This document shows positions 22,267-35,051 of a stretch of DNA of 64,000 bases, piece after piece. The position numbers and the translations under genes were made by a program. Source of the DNA: Cristatella mucedo (Eukaryota > Bryozoa > Phylactolaemata > Cristatellidae); assembly GCA_009760855.2 (NCBI GenBank), contig WPIO01000010.1, forward strand, positions 9,211,501 to 9,275,500, written 5' to 3'. The notes under the pieces were generated by a model, which saw only the letters and a program-made list of their open reading frames with translations, had not been told where the DNA came from and did no database searches. Position 1 is the first letter of the stretch. Every line of letters begins with the position of its first letter.

Positions 22267-24040
22267 TAGCAGTTGCTGTACATGGCAGCCGCGGGCAGTT
22301 ACGCAACGCCAAGTCTACGAAGGCATTAAAATCCATCGCGTCTCTCATTATCGGTCTGATTACTTGAGCAGCCCTAGCGTTCGAAGGCGGTGGCTGGAGC
22401 GACGGCGTCGTCGGCGCTCATTCACATGGGGGAAGGGGTGGCATTGCAGACAAAGAGCGCATGGAATTGGACAGGCCGGTGGAGATATGGATGGACCAGC
22501 ACATTCACAAACAGCAGTGAACGTTCAAGCTTAACTGGAGCAGTGGCTAGATCACGAAAACACGCTGTCAAACTCAACATCCTTATTTCTGTAGCAGCAC
22601 ATTGGCCTTACCGGCTATTGCCACCTCTCAATGTGGGCAATACGGAATCGGCCCGCAGCAGGACTCAAACTACGCAAGCAGACATAATTCTCGGCTTTAA
22701 ATGTGCTGGCTGACTGCCTCAGCGCCAGTGATGCTTTGCTGAAAGTAATGCTTCAACTCAGCTTGAAAGCTATGCAAAACGTCGGTAGGAAGGGAATCGT
22801 CACATAAGAAAAAGTAAAGCGAGTAAACACTATCTGTAGCACAACAAAAATACACAAAGAAGGAATTAGAATCAGCACAAACATTATGTGTTTAGAGCAA
22901 AAGCAGTCTGCGATAAAAAGGCTTGGTGACAGCAGCAGCAGCAGCAGCAACATGACTCGCTTCTTAGCATGGACATTCGAATTCTTACCACCATATCAAT
23001 TGAACGGCCTGGAGCGTTCGCCATCTTGAGGTTACAACACTGGTTTGCCGCTCTCAGCAACTCGCAGGAGGAAGCAGCTATCCTGGTAAGCGACAGCTTT
23101 TATATGGGCTGCAGATTCTATTATTATGCTAATTAGTCGAGCAAGTCTAATGCATCTCAATTTTGCTCAAGATCTGGGCACGAACGCTCCTGTACACGTC
23201 TACGAATCCTTTCAAAATTACAATTTCACTTAATATTGCTAAGATTTTAAAGGTCCTAAACTGGATCACGTTAAAGTTACCAAGGAATAGGCTTCTGGGC
23301 AACGCCTTCGCTTTCCGGGTGGGGTCGTTGCCCCGGATGTTCTACCTGGTGCTGCCCGACCTTTAGCGGCGACTCCCGAGCTTCACCAGACAGGGTTGTT
23401 GTGGTTTAGCAACTTAACCGGATCGCTAATAGCCCACTCAATGGCCCGTTAGTCTTCGCGTGCTTCGAATTCGTTCCCCGAGCTTCGATGTGGCAGCCCT
23501 CGTGCCGTATGGTCTCCGACTCTGGGACGATGTTTCGATATGGTGAGGGTAGGAACTAACGAGAGGGGTAAAGAGTCTAGCCACTACTTCCTGCTACACT
23601 TTCCTGTACTGTCAAGAATTGCTGCTTTGCAAGAACTCGGTAGCCACAAGCCCAATATGAGCAAATTAAAATAGAAGAGCAGAGATAAGGGTATCGAAGG
23701 CTCTCGACCGCCAGGTCCCGCCAACTCGTTGGACGGCGGGTGGAAGGGAGTGGAGCCGCCATGCCAAGAGCCGCCGCGTTGCGTAGGCGACGGCATTTCG
23801 GCTTACAGCATTACGCAATGTTCCATGCCTAAGGAAAGACCGAAGATAGAATAAGAATAGAATAGAATAGAATGTTAATGTGAGCGTCTAATAGTATAAA
23901 GAACGAGCTGTAACGGCTTTTGCACCACGGTTTTCATTAGTCCGAAAACCCAGTAATAACAAAGTCACTTTGAAATGATGAGTCCGAATGAGTCTTCCTT
24001 CTGTCATGTTTCTGTTCTGCTTCAGTCTTTGGTTTAAAAT
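22267..24040. other. No confirmed gene; CAG tract and a small candidate frame
   Basis: A short CAG repeat lies at 22930-22949. A minus-strand ATG frame at 23584-23796 (70 codons, one hydrophobic stretch LLFYFNLLILGLWL) reads cleanly but has no homologue or context that I recognise. The AATAG pentamer repeats near 23848-23873 are short. Confidence 0.35.
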
Positions 24041-24050
24041 ATACATACAC

Positions 24051-24137
<87 letters not shown>

Positions 24138-24138
24138 A
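24041..24138. repeat. CA then TA microsatellite
   Basis: CATA units, then about 35 bases of CA, then about 28 bases of TA. Confidence 0.95.
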
Positions 24139-24139
24139 T

Positions 24140-24327
24140 GGATTTGCGTAGCATCTGAAGAGAGCCTAAGCTCTCTTCAGGCGCTTCGCATGAGCCGCGG
24201 CGCTCGAGCCCACGACCTCGTTCAGGCCTTGGTCTGGGCGAGAGCCCTGTAGCATATGCGAAGTGCCTGGATATAGATTCGGTTATCTTAGAGCACTATG
24301 GAAATAAATTATTATTATTGTTATTAA
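24140..24327. mobile_element. Chimeric pair of SINE family A pieces in opposite orientation
   Basis: 24140-24245 is a minus-strand SINE A (tail outward to the left; CTCGAGCCCACGACCTCG is the reversed B box). 24246-24327 is a plus-strand SINE A tail (CATATGCGAAGTGCCTGGAT to AAATAAATTATTATTATTG). They meet head to head within a few bases. A 10-bp hairpin (CTGAAGAGAG / CTCTCTTCAG) lies in the left tail. Confidence 0.65.
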
Positions 24328-25249
24328 TTTTTCGCCAAGACCGAGGCAAGACTGAGCCAACAAAAAATCAAAGGCACTCCGGGTAGGTTACGCCTTCTCG
24401 ATTGCATCGAAAAGCATAGCAGACGACTTGACCAGTGAAACGTGTGAGGCGTTCCTCGAGAGTCCCTGTTTAAAGGAAGCGACAAGCTTGACGTAAAAGA
24501 AACAGATAATGTGACCGCGGGCGATAAGGGCAGTCGTGGCAGGTTTCATTTGATCGGTAGGTGCATCGCGGAGCCATTTTCCAACTCCCTAACAAACGCA
24601 ATTTTGCCATGTCCACTCTGAAAGTGGACTGGCAAGAAGGATGCGAAGCTAAGGGGAAAAATGACCATGCGAATTTCCTTAAATACCAAAGATAGAAGCA
24701 GGACTCTAATAGGTCAGAAGCAGGACAGAATCAAGACAAGCCGCTTTACGGTGCTAGTACGGTCCTCTTCGACGAGAACAATTACCCTGACGCTCAGAAG
24801 ACGTAGATACTGCCTGGATATGGGCAGGCATTCCGTCGCAAAGCAGCTGAGCACCACTGGAATAAATAACACCATATCCTATTCAAGTAAAGTCTATTTC
24901 TAAACCCTAAATACTGAATCCGAAACCTCAGAGCAAAATCTAATCATCAGACCCTCATACGTAAATTCAAAAGCTCTTAACTCCTGAGCCATACACCGAA
25001 ATAAGCATATTTAAACCACAGAACATCCTAAATCCGAAGTATATCAAAATGTGTTGCTATAATGGAAATATAAACCACCTCTGATGACCACTTTTAGCAG
25101 CCTGCTTTGGGTACAGTACCCATAGCAGGAAGTGAGTTGGCTCTATGAGCAAACGAAGCCATATTTGCTGTAAATCCAGCCTCCCGCCACGCCGTCCGCC
25201 CGCCAGAACTGGCTCCGGTTCTAATCCACGACGGTCACCTGTCTCCGAA
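24328..25249. other. No recognised gene
   Basis: Short frames without support. It contains AT-rich, decayed sequence between SINE copies. Confidence 0.4.
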
Positions 25250-25400
25250 GGGCCGTGATAGCCTAGAAAGTAAGGTGCTTAGTCTTTACGACCGAGGTCG
25301 TGGTTTGGAAAACAGCAGTGTGAGATCCTTTTATGCCAACTGCAATCGGTTGTGACTGCCGTTAAGGCTGTTCACTGCTACTTAAATGAGGTTGTCAAAT
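25250..25400 (+). mobile_element. SINE family B copy
   Basis: GGGCCGTGATAGCCTAGAAA start, ACGACCGAGGTCGTGG block, degraded middle, end AATGAGGTTGTCAAAT. Confidence 0.75.
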
Positions 25401-25724
25401 AATTTCCTCTATATCCTGCGCTGACAGGCTGTCCTTTTCTGTTATTGCAAAGAGCTAGTTTGCGAACACAAGTGCAGCCGGACCTCCACCAACGGCCAGC
25501 TTTCCTGCTAAATGCTAGCACTAGTATGTTCTATGTTCTGGTAAGGCTGTAGAGCCATTCACTCTACCAAGTCAGCACTACTATGAGTGTATGGCGATCA
25601 CCTAAGGAATGCAGACCTGCGTAGTGTCTCCCTGCTCGTTTCAAAGCGTTATATTTCTGAAGTATTAAAAATCATCAAAAGCTAAGTGAGCTCTCCCATC
25701 TCGCCAATTCGTCACTGGCAGTGC

Positions 25725-26885
25725 AGTGCACTGTTTTAGGTCCTATATCGGCGAACGACTTCTGGAAATTGATGTCATTCATCAACAACCATCCGGGCAG
25801 CCTTTTTCGCACCGGGCGACCTCAGGGACATTTTCTAGGTCCACTTTTTTCACATTTATCCTTTCCTTTTTACCGATGTAATCACCTAGCCCAATCTAGA
25901 CTTTCATTTTTATGCAGGCAACACACAGCTGTACTTTTACTTTGATCCCTTCTCCCTTCTAGCACGTCAGTATCTCTCAACTCGTTGGTTCATATAATGC
26001 TTCGAAATGTGCTCTGCTTGCATTTCTCCTGCTACGTGTGCATGAAATTTGGGAGTCCAGTTCCAAAGACAATGACCATTGACTAGACGAACACAAGCCA
26101 GCTCTGGAGTCAGCTGCCTACTTTCAACTATATTAATAATATTGCACTTGATAAAGCTCCCTTAGAGAATCAGCCTTTTTCTAGGCGCTTTAAATTTGCT
26201 ATGAAACATACAAAAGTTCACCCCAGCTTTCACATGGTACTACATTAAATTTTTTCTGTAAATTTGTACCTTCATGTTTCGACCACTGTAAATCACTTCT
26301 TGAACGCTTTTGGGCATGGGCCATAAAGCACCTACAGCTAGTGCAAAACTCGGCAGCTTGGCTTGCCTGGTGTGAACGTCGCAGCTCCGTTATCAACCAG
26401 CTTCTCAGCGTCCTCCCCCAAAAACAGTGTATTTCATTCTGTCACACACACTTAGGTCTATCTTTCAATAGCCGACCAACCTAGCTGAACAAAATCCAAA
26501 TAAGGCTACGCATCGTGCTGCCTGCTCTGCTGAACTGGTGGTCAAATAACTGTTCCTTTAACCAACATAAAAATCATTTGGAGGCATTTCTTTTATTTAA
26601 AATGCACCATCCACAAATGGCAACCTACAACTAAATATCGACTGAAGTCACTACATCTTTTGACTTGACGAAATTTAAAAAGAAGCCAAAAACGCACCAG
26701 TCCCTAAAAACATCAAATGCTGAGTGTCTGCACATTGCCCTTATGTGTGCTTTGTGAGTACTGACACGTTAAATGTGATAACTAACCAATTGACGTGCTT
26801 CCTTGACAGAAATTTAAAGTACATAGAAAGAGATTGACTTCGCTTAGGTTGCTCTACATATATCTTGTGATTATTATTATCATAA
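25725..26885 (+). mobile_element. LINE family 1 copy, decayed, with a nested reversed tail
   Basis: Reads through the RT palm region (GGGCGACCTCAGGGACATTT, then TTTTATGCAGGCAACACACA in place of the YADD codons), the C-terminal region (GCAAAACTCGGCAGCTTGGC) and the 3' hairpin tail at 26810-26885 with ATTATTATTATC. At 26135-26215 a minus-strand family 1 tail interrupts it, so a later tail-only insertion split the copy. Confidence 0.75.
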
Positions 26886-27449
26886 CACTGAGCGTACACC
26901 ATCTCTCACCGGACCTAATGTTTCTGGTAGGCCAATCCTTCAGGGCCCATGCTGTCGTAGCTGACTGCAGGCAAGAGCACCGATCTTCATTTAGTAAACC
27001 CCACTAAATGACTGCCTTAAATTAACAATGCTCTGAAAATGCCGCCAGATTTGTGGTAGAAAGACGCTGCTGGCCCGATTAGGTGTTGGGTTTAGGTATT
27101 ACCAATCAAAACGACACTATTCATGAAGCAAACCGTGTCAGCATCTGGGGGGGCGCTCCAGGACGGTTTTTGCTGTTATATGCCTAAATAGGAAAGTGGC
27201 TCTGTCAAGAGCTCTGAGGCAGTGTTGCTCCTGTGCTGTAGTTGGCATTGTAATTCTGCTGAAAAAATATGCCAACTGTCCTGCCCAGAGAGTCCACTTT
27301 AGATTCATCACTTTTGCTGTTTTTTTCGGCACTTTCTATAAATACTTCTGGCACGGCATCATCTGGCGAGGCTACATTGGCAAGGCAATTTTGTAGTTTC
27401 AGTGGCTATTGCTACTGACATCATGGGAACCTCTTAAAGCAGCTCTTGG

Positions 27450-27815
27450 AGAAAAGCTCTTAAAGCGTAGAACTCACTCCCGACTTTCGTCACGACATCC
27501 CCTGACTTGACCACATTTGAAAAGAAATTAAAAACCGACCTAATTTTGACAGCATTTAGTGGGTCCCTGTGATTTTTCCTTCATGTGCTTATGCGAGCTG
27601 ACACTGTTGCATGCTGCCACTAACCACACTTGCATTCTGACCCTGTTCATGTCACCACTAACCATGTTATTCATACTGCTTATCAAGCATGATACCACTC
27701 ACCATTCGACCGTGTTTTCTTAGCAGCAAATGTAAAGCACCTATAAAGAGATTGAGTTCTCTGAGGGCGCTTTAATAAGTGCCTTATTTTTATTATTACT
27801 ATTATTATTATTAGA
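27450..27815 (+). mobile_element. LINE family 1, 3'-truncated-length copy
   Basis: Starts near GCGTAGAACTCACTCCCGAC, runs through the 3' UTR (CAGCATTTAGTGGGTCCCTG, CTAACCATGTTATTC) and ends in the hairpin AAAGAGATTGAGTTCTCTGA and a TTATTA tail. It is a typical 5'-truncated insertion. Confidence 0.8.
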
Positions 27816-30800
27816 GAAAAGAGTTACATGCAAAGAGATCTGTAATTAAGATTATGTCCGCTTCTCTGTGCTGCGGCAATCGCAGTGTCTTTTTTGTATG
27901 CAATGCACGTGAATGCACTTAAGGACGTTATACCGCACGTGTCTACTTATGAGAGTGCATTCAGAGAATGACGATAGGAATTCAGCATGAATATGTTGCT
28001 GATTAAAATTCAAAAAAGACATCTTCGATAACAGCTTCTCTCTGTCAAATGTCAATCAAAGAATAAATATTGTGCGGTGAGACTCGTAAATGAAGATTAT
28101 GCATGCATAATCTCGCAAAGTCCACCCATCTTTCTGCTGCTGCTGCTGCGGCCACCACAGCCGCTGCTGCTGTTGCTGCTGCTACCTAATGCTACGGCTC
28201 ATTTTCTACTTTCCTGCTAACCCTCGCACCTCTATTGCTGGTGCTAAGCACTTGTGTGTTCATGCTCAGGAGATCACTGCTACCCTAGATAAGAATAATC
28301 TAATAATGCCGTCCCAAAACAGTAATGCGTCAGATCGGTCCGTACCACCATACACTACAGTGAAGAAGGGATTACTATGAAAAAACGGCTTACAGATAAC
28401 GTAAATTTTAGGGGTGGGTCCTGCTGAAGCCACTGCTTTATCATTCACCCCATTCGCCAGCGAATGTTGGTTTTTTGGGGTTTCCCACTTTTAGCTCATT
28501 AGCTGAATCGCAATAGGGTTACATTGGAATGAAGAAAGCAATAAAAGAGCAGACGCTTCACGTTTTCATTAAAGTTCGAGTACTTTTTATTTTTAACCAG
28601 TTATTGCCACAGAATAAAACTGACACGTCCACTTTTCGGAATTGGTGCATCACAGTTTACTTGTTGATCAAAAATTGCCTAATCCAAGCGACGCATTATG
28701 CTGGGTTGAAATAGTGACACGTGAAAAGAGCTTTAAAGAACTCAAAGTGTAAGTTCATTCATTACTCACTTCAGGCAGTTGAACTGAGTAATTGCTTCAA
28801 GTCCTCCTAAACTGAATGTCCTGCTAGACCGTCAGTTGGCGTTTAAAGTATAATTTATAGCGCCACTTCAACTGCTAGCTAATATTTTTGATCCACGTAA
28901 AGGATTAGAAGCTAAATGGCTAACTCGAGATCTTACTGGCTCTTTGGTCTTCTGAAAGGATTACTACAGCTTTTCAATATTAGCAAGCTGTGAAAATGAC
29001 AATTAGGTCTTTTCTCGGCTAAAAGATCCAAAGGCTTTTTATTTAAGTCGAAGAAATTCAGTCACTGACAATGGAGCTTCTTTGGCTAGCAATAGCATGC
29101 AGATAGCAATAGTATGGAGAGCAGATACAGACTATTCTTCTAATTTAGGAGGCCCCTAATGTCCTATCTTAGGTGCATCTAGCTGAACTTTGGCAGCTGT
29201 CTGCGCCTCCTCGAGCCTTCAGATTCTCTTAGAAAAATGAATTAACCATATTATGTGCCGTTCGCTCAAAGACTGAAGGTAGTACAAGTCTCGGTACTTT
29301 TTGGGTCCTTAGATTTTGGACTTCATTTATGCAATTCTTTTAAAACAATAATTGTTAAGTGATTAATGATGAATTAAAGGTTACAATGCATGTTCTCATG
29401 CCGAAGACTAGTGAAATATTTGTATCAGCTATTCAATTTTGCAACTTTAATTCGTCTTATTTCCTTGGCCTTGCCTCTGACTTTGCTATGATTTTCTCAG
29501 TTTCTTGGTCGCCTGCTATAGAGTTTGCGTAGCATCTAATTCAGAAGGCCCATCGCGCCTCCGCTCCTTCATACCAAGCTGTACTACTCCGACCAAGCCT
29601 CTTTGTGCTATCAGATTCACTGCACGGGGACCTGAAATCTATGTTTACACTTTAAAAAAGCTGCCGACAGAAGTCTGTTGAGATGATCAGAGGCCGTGTA
29701 AGTCACTTTCACAATTCTTCGGCTGCCAGCTCTTCTCTTTTGATATCTACACAAGCATATATCACACTTGACATATCTTGCTATTGTCATAGCTCCGAAA
29801 ATAGTGATCCGATTAGTTTGAATTTTTAAATGTATGATTTTCTTACGTGCCCATCATTTCAGCCGTCTCGCATCCTTGTTGAATCTTAGCAGATGGAAAA
29901 ATTTGGAATATAAGCTTGCTTTTTGTGTTCCAGCACTTTTTGTCGTCGTGCTATACATGTGTAATGCAAATGTCACAGGTATGCTGATAATGATTTCATC
30001 GAAGTTAAACTGGAGGTATATGCTCATTGGTGTGTTCTTCAAAGTTGTGTGACAGTAAGGCGGGTAACACTGGCTTTGTATTGATCGTGTTGATATTTCA
30101 AATCATTAGTTGTCTTCAATAGTGTTTTCCCAGCAAATCACTTTCAGAACTGGAAAAATCTACAGAATAACTCATTTGCAGCAGCTGTATGAAACTTGAA
30201 ATATAAGATGGCCTTGACTAGTTTCAAGTGACGCTAGTCTCAGCATGATTGTCGGTATTCTAAGTATGGCTGAACGTGTATCCAAAGTCTTTTAACATGA
30301 TTTTTGTATATGTATGTGAAGTTGTCCAGTCAAATTACTTTTTTATTTTATTTGTACGTACGGAGTCACTTAAGAGCAAGTGCCCTCATCTTTTGAGTGA
30401 ATTAGCATATTTCTGCAGTGCTTTTTGTTAAATCTGTTGATTTCCCCCAAGAAGTCATTTTTTAAACCAGGAAAAACGTGACCTTGGCTATTACAGGTTG
30501 TCAGGAGGCCAACGTGACAGCTTCGGTTAAATCACAAGATATAAAATGCTGCCCTTGTTGTGTGTGTCAATTTTCATACCGATCGTTCAGTTGGTATACG
30601 AGAAATATCAAGAAAGGTGCTATGAGGGAGATAAATCTTATAGGGGTGGGGCATAAATTCCAAACCTCGGCAATTTTCACTTCGTTCTCCTTTAATACTT
30701 CCGTCAAGCAGGCAAAGTTTGTAGTCGCGCATCTAAAATTAGAGGCGACGAAGGGATCACTTTGACCTAAATCTGCGGCTCGGGATTTGCCGCGATGAAG

Positions 30801-31469
30801 GTAGTGAGTTAGTCCGAATGACTCCACCGGACAGACATCTAGCCATGGCAGGGCTCCCTAACTGCCATCAATGATGGGCAGGTTAAATTTTAGAGATGCT
30901 GCCTACTAAAGCCTGGGATCCACTCGGCACGAGACTGACAGGTGGCGACTGAGATCTTCCTAGCACAGTATTCTCCACCCACTGCCAAATACTGCTCACG
31001 GATCATGTCCGAATATTTTCCTGTGGCCATTGCCCCTAAAACCCACTACTCCTGTTGAGCTTACTGTGCTCGCAGAGATATATGAGGAAGTGGCACACCA
31101 AAGTAAATTGGAATGAATAGGAATACTCCAGCATATCTCCTGCAGCGTCTAAACGAAATCTGGGTGTTCTTTTCCCAAGTGACTTTTCAGTAGCTTGGCA
31201 TAGTATTGATATTAAAAATCAAGGCATTTGTGCAGTACCATCGGAGAGCCAAATCCCTCTCTCTTTCTCTCTCTTCTCTCTCTCTAAGAACTTTACATGT
31301 GCTGTAAGGGTAAGCATGTCAATTTAGTTAGCAATAACATGCATAGTCTCAGCATTCGTATGCCTGCAAAAGGCAGTTTATGCAAACTCAGCAAATGCTC
31401 AGATTTGTAGGTGATTGTTTGCTTCTTTTAAAAAATCCTCAGGTTAAACTATTCCATGACTCCAGTCTC
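27816..31469. other. Long gene-poor stretch
   Basis: No domain-bearing frame or splice set was found. It contains a GCT-rich tract at about 28131-28182, a perfect 20-bp palindrome at 28094-28113 (AGATTATGCATGCATAATCT), a small CT run near 31254-31287 and otherwise AT-leaning sequence. Confidence 0.4.
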
Positions 31470-31535
31470 GAGTGCATTCCAAGTTTAGGCAGCACATGAA
31501 CCAAAGAGAGTCTCCACAGGATTTGAGGCCTAAAG
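31470..31535 (-). mobile_element. LINE family 1 fragment
   Basis: CGAGTGCATTCCAAGTTTAG and GAACCAAAGAGAGTCTCCAC match the reversed C-terminal/3' UTR junction of family 1 (compare 36330-36390). It directly abuts a plus-strand fragment. Confidence 0.5.
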
Positions 31536-31551
31536 GCTGAACAGGTAAACG

Positions 31552-32190
31552 ACTTAAGTCAGCTCCACACTCAAGTTTCGCCTAACGCCAGCAGCATAAA
31601 ATTTCAAGAATTCGGGCTTGCACAGCCTAGGATACTACAGGCAAGCTGGTCCTTGCATGCATTCGCGATATTCCGTCATATTTCTGAAACTCAATACTCG
31701 TTGGTCGTCCGACCTGCTCAATAAAGCTTTAGCAGCTGGTGCAGCGTTCAGCTAATTGGCATGTTACACCGCTTCTCATCGACCATCGCTGGTTCCTCAT
31801 CAAGCAGCTCATTGACTTCAAGATTTAATCACTCACCATTACTCACCTTTGTTCTCCTGCTCGGATCAACTTATCTGAGCTGCTTCCTAATTAGGCCAGG
31901 CAGCATACCACCTGCTCTTCAGAGTTAAGCCGTTCAGCTGTTCCCCTAACAAACCTCAAGTTCTTTCGAGACTACACCTTTAGTTCTTATGCTTCCAAAG
32001 CCTGGAACTCACTACCCACCAGCAATAAGAGATCCCCTAATTGGACGAAACTTTGAAAGAAGATAATAATCCACACATTATTCTCACAGTATTTGCTCCA
32101 TCGCAGTGAATTGTCCATCAGCTGCTAATGCTAATGTGCGATGAAAATGTGCAGTTATCGCTAACCGTTTGTCATGCTTCTCTGCCATCA
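31552..32190 (+). mobile_element. LINE family 1 copy, C-terminal half, decayed
   Basis: Starts at the TCAGCTCCACACTCAAG region, passes AATTCGGGCTTGC, CAGCTGGTGCAGCG and CAAGCAGCTCATTGACTTCA, and reaches the 3' UTR. The terminal hairpin is not clear. Confidence 0.65.
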
Positions 32191-32845
32191 TATACACAGT
32201 GGACTGGCAAGATGCGTACTTCACTTATGCTGCCATTCTAATGTATTATTTAAGACAATATTAGCAACCTATTAGCAGAATTGTGTATGCATGCAGTATT
32301 GTAACAGTGGACTTCAGTTCACCTGCTTGCTGCAAGGAGAGCCAACTTGCCCACAATAGTCTGCAATGTGGAGCATGATGCTATGAGATTTGGTTTGCTC
32401 GTGCTACACGCTACATGATTCTGCCATTGGTAGACAGCTGGACCCATCCATCATTCGTGACGATCCGCGTGTGGCAGGGTTAGCAATTCGTATTTTCTAA
32501 GGCTAAACCTACCAGGCTTTGGCTTTGTGACTGTGCCTATTTTGTTGTGGGAGCAGGAAGCCGGGAAATGGTTTACAGATCTGCCGGCATTGTCAAGGGT
32601 GACCATGTGCGCTTTCAAACCAATTCCAGGTTGAACAAGGAATTCGTGGCAGTGATGCAAACCATAGCAAACCTTATCCCTAATGTTGATGGTTGTGACC
32701 TTTGTTTGTTGTATTAGTACTGCTTGCTTTAAACACCATGTTAGCAGGTGATTGTTACATGTCGTGACAAGCAGGATATTAGGCTTTGCCCATTCCCAAT
32801 GTTTCGTCCACCATACTTTTTACGGATGCCAGCAAAGAGGAAAAA
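32191..32845. other. No recognised gene
   Basis: Short frames only and no repeat boundary recognised. Confidence 0.4.
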
Positions 32846-32847
32846 TA

Positions 32848-33508
32848 CAGTCGTTCCTCGTTTATCACGGTTAATCAGTCCAAGACTCTGCCTCGATCAG
32901 TGAATTTCCGTGAAGTAAGATTATATTATTAAATCGAATATTTTTGTAGCTTGAACATTGGAAACCTGTTCACGACCCTCTAAATACGGCGTTTAGCACT
33001 ATTTGAGCCCTCTGGATATGAAATAACACCATAGCAGTCACCATTACACTTGTATTTACCAATATATCAGAATGAGAGAAAAGAAAACATATTAAGATAA
33101 AATACCGCATTATTATTATCGTGCATTTAATTACACTCACAAATAAAGTTCTTACACTGGGATAGTAAAGCAGTGAATAGCACGCTCTGGTGCGCTTAGT
33201 TTCACCACAACATATTTTTTGGGAAAATGTTCTAACCTACACACAAGAACTGGTCTAGCGGATGCACCCGGCATTAAAGGGTAAGGGCCGGGGAATTTCG
33301 AATACATTGACCTACAGACCATGTATATATTAATTTTACTTTATATTGTAAAACAGGTGTGCATAACAGACTCAGACAACCAAGAGCACGCGGTATCATT
33401 TTCACTGTCTCAATCAACTCTTTAATGAATATGCGTATATTTATAAAATAAAAATCGCGATAGAGTGAAGCCACTAAAGTTGAAGCACGAAGTGGCGAGG
33501 AACGACTG
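32848..33508. mobile_element. pogo/Tc1-like non-autonomous DNA transposon (MITE), 661 bp
   Basis: Perfect 13-bp terminal inverted repeats, CAGTCGTTCCTCG at 32848 and its complement ending at 33508, are flanked on each side by TA (32846-32847, 33509-33510), the Tc1/mariner target duplication. The subterminal TTTATCACGGTTAATCAGTC is in the style of pogo-type ends. Inside there is no transposase frame, so it needs a partner in trans. Confidence 0.8.
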
Positions 33509-33593
33509 TACACGAAGCTAGACATGAACCAAAACTAGCATGCTATACATTTCAAAGAATGCGAAGTTTCAGCTTGCTGTAGAGAAGGCTGCA

Positions 33594-33732
33594 GTTGGTT
33601 TGGTCCAGTGGTTAAGGTGCTCGCCCCGACCAAGGTCTGGCCGTGGTCGTGAGCTCGAGCCCTGAGGCCCATGTGAAGCGCCTGAATAGAGATTAAGTTC
33701 TCTTATGACGCTATGTAAATGAATTATGATAT
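33594..33732 (+). mobile_element. SINE family A copy, best preserved
   Basis: TTGGTCCAGTGGTTAAGGTG (A-box region), TGGTCGTGAGCTCGAGCCC (B-box region), ATGTGAAGCGCCTGAATAG and TTAAGTTCTCTTATGACGCT, then TAAATGAATTAT. This copy serves as the reference for the family in this window. Confidence 0.85.
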
Positions 33733-33864
33733 TTCTTTTGCAGGTGACACCAATCATATCGTGCATAGAGAAGTATTTCTACTTCGCCCCAGTGCTTAGC
33801 ATGCTAGCATTTTAATGGAAAAGTTCTACTCGAGCATGCAACGTATTATACCTCCTGCTCTTCT

Positions 33865-34236
33865 GACTCAAATCGTTGAGCTATGCCTCAAACTAACCTC
33901 AATTTTTTCAAGATTGTGCCTTTAGTTCTAGCATCCTAAAGCATTACTCCCGACAAGCGTCATGACATCACTTGACTAGACGTTTAAAACGAAGCTGAAA
34001 CGCTTCTCTTTGATGTATTTTCTGGTTCCTTGTGGTTTATCTCTTGAGCACTTATGCATGCTAACACGTTGCGTGTTACCTCTAACCATATTATGCATGT
34101 TGACACTTTACACAAAAATGCTAACCATATGATTATGCCTCCTTCACTGCAAATGTATAGTGTCTAGCAAGAGATAAAGCTCTCAGAGGAAGCTATACCA
34201 ATTTATTATTATTACTATTACTACTACTATTATTAA
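33865..34236 (+). mobile_element. LINE family 1 variant subfamily, 3' end
   Basis: Carries TGCCTTTAGTTCTAGCATCC, a shortened 3' UTR and a variant tail (GTGTCTAGCAAGAGATAAAG, CTCAGAGGAAGCTATACCAA) followed by TTATTATTACTATTACTAC. The tail differs from the main family but matches the fragments at 4800 and 16150. Confidence 0.7.
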
Positions 34237-35051
34237 ATGTGAGGTTATGAGTTTACAGCTTCTACTTTTTTTAACCCAGTTATTCTAGATTAAAAGGGCC
34301 AATCTATTTACAAACAGTTAAAAAATACCTGCAGCAAGGAGTATTCTTCTCATTCACGGGCCGCGTTGCTCTGGGTTGAACCGATAATCTCACGGAGAAG
34401 CAGAGGCACAATAGCTTGCTGTGCCACACATGAAAAATTATCCTTGCTACTGTAATACAGTAATAAAACCTGCTAATAATGAAGTAGAGGCAGCAGACAT
34501 GGTTTTTCTTGATGGCACAGAACGCAAAGATTGGCACAATCTCCGAGCTTTACTTTTCTAAAGGAGCACATTGTTCGGTGGTATGTGCCTAGGGTTTGTT
34601 ATAACTTCCAGCAAAAAATAACCAACCTTTAAAGAAGCCATTCTCTCCTGTCGACATTGACGCCAAGTCTGAATTGGCACGTTCCACACAGCGTGTAGAG
34701 CTCTCTGTGAGTTTATAGAGACTTTCATTTGTACCAGTCCTTGCAACTAATAGCTAAGGCAGAAGAAGATTGAGGAGCCCGTACTCCTGACTACTGTTCT
34801 ATGACTGTTCCTGCAGAAAGGAACGCTCTAGCCTAAATCCGGCAGCAATCTGCGAATGTAATATTCTCCAAGGAGCCTGGCGATGGTTCGTGGGCAGCTA
34901 AAACAGCTTCGCTTCCGAGGACAGGTCAGTTCTTCTAAAATTGGTTAAAGGCGTCATGCAGGATGGCTTTGATGATAAAGTTTGTTCATATGAGAAGGGT
35001 TCAGACGGTAACTACTGCTTCAAAAATACCTTGCTTAATGACCGTCTAATA
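34237..35051. other. No recognised gene
   Basis: Only unsupported short frames. Confidence 0.4.

Noticed and set aside
22049-22534. 161-codon plus-strand frame
   Set aside because: Ala/Ser/Pro-rich GC-island translation; the opposite strand is equally open and no exon partner was found.
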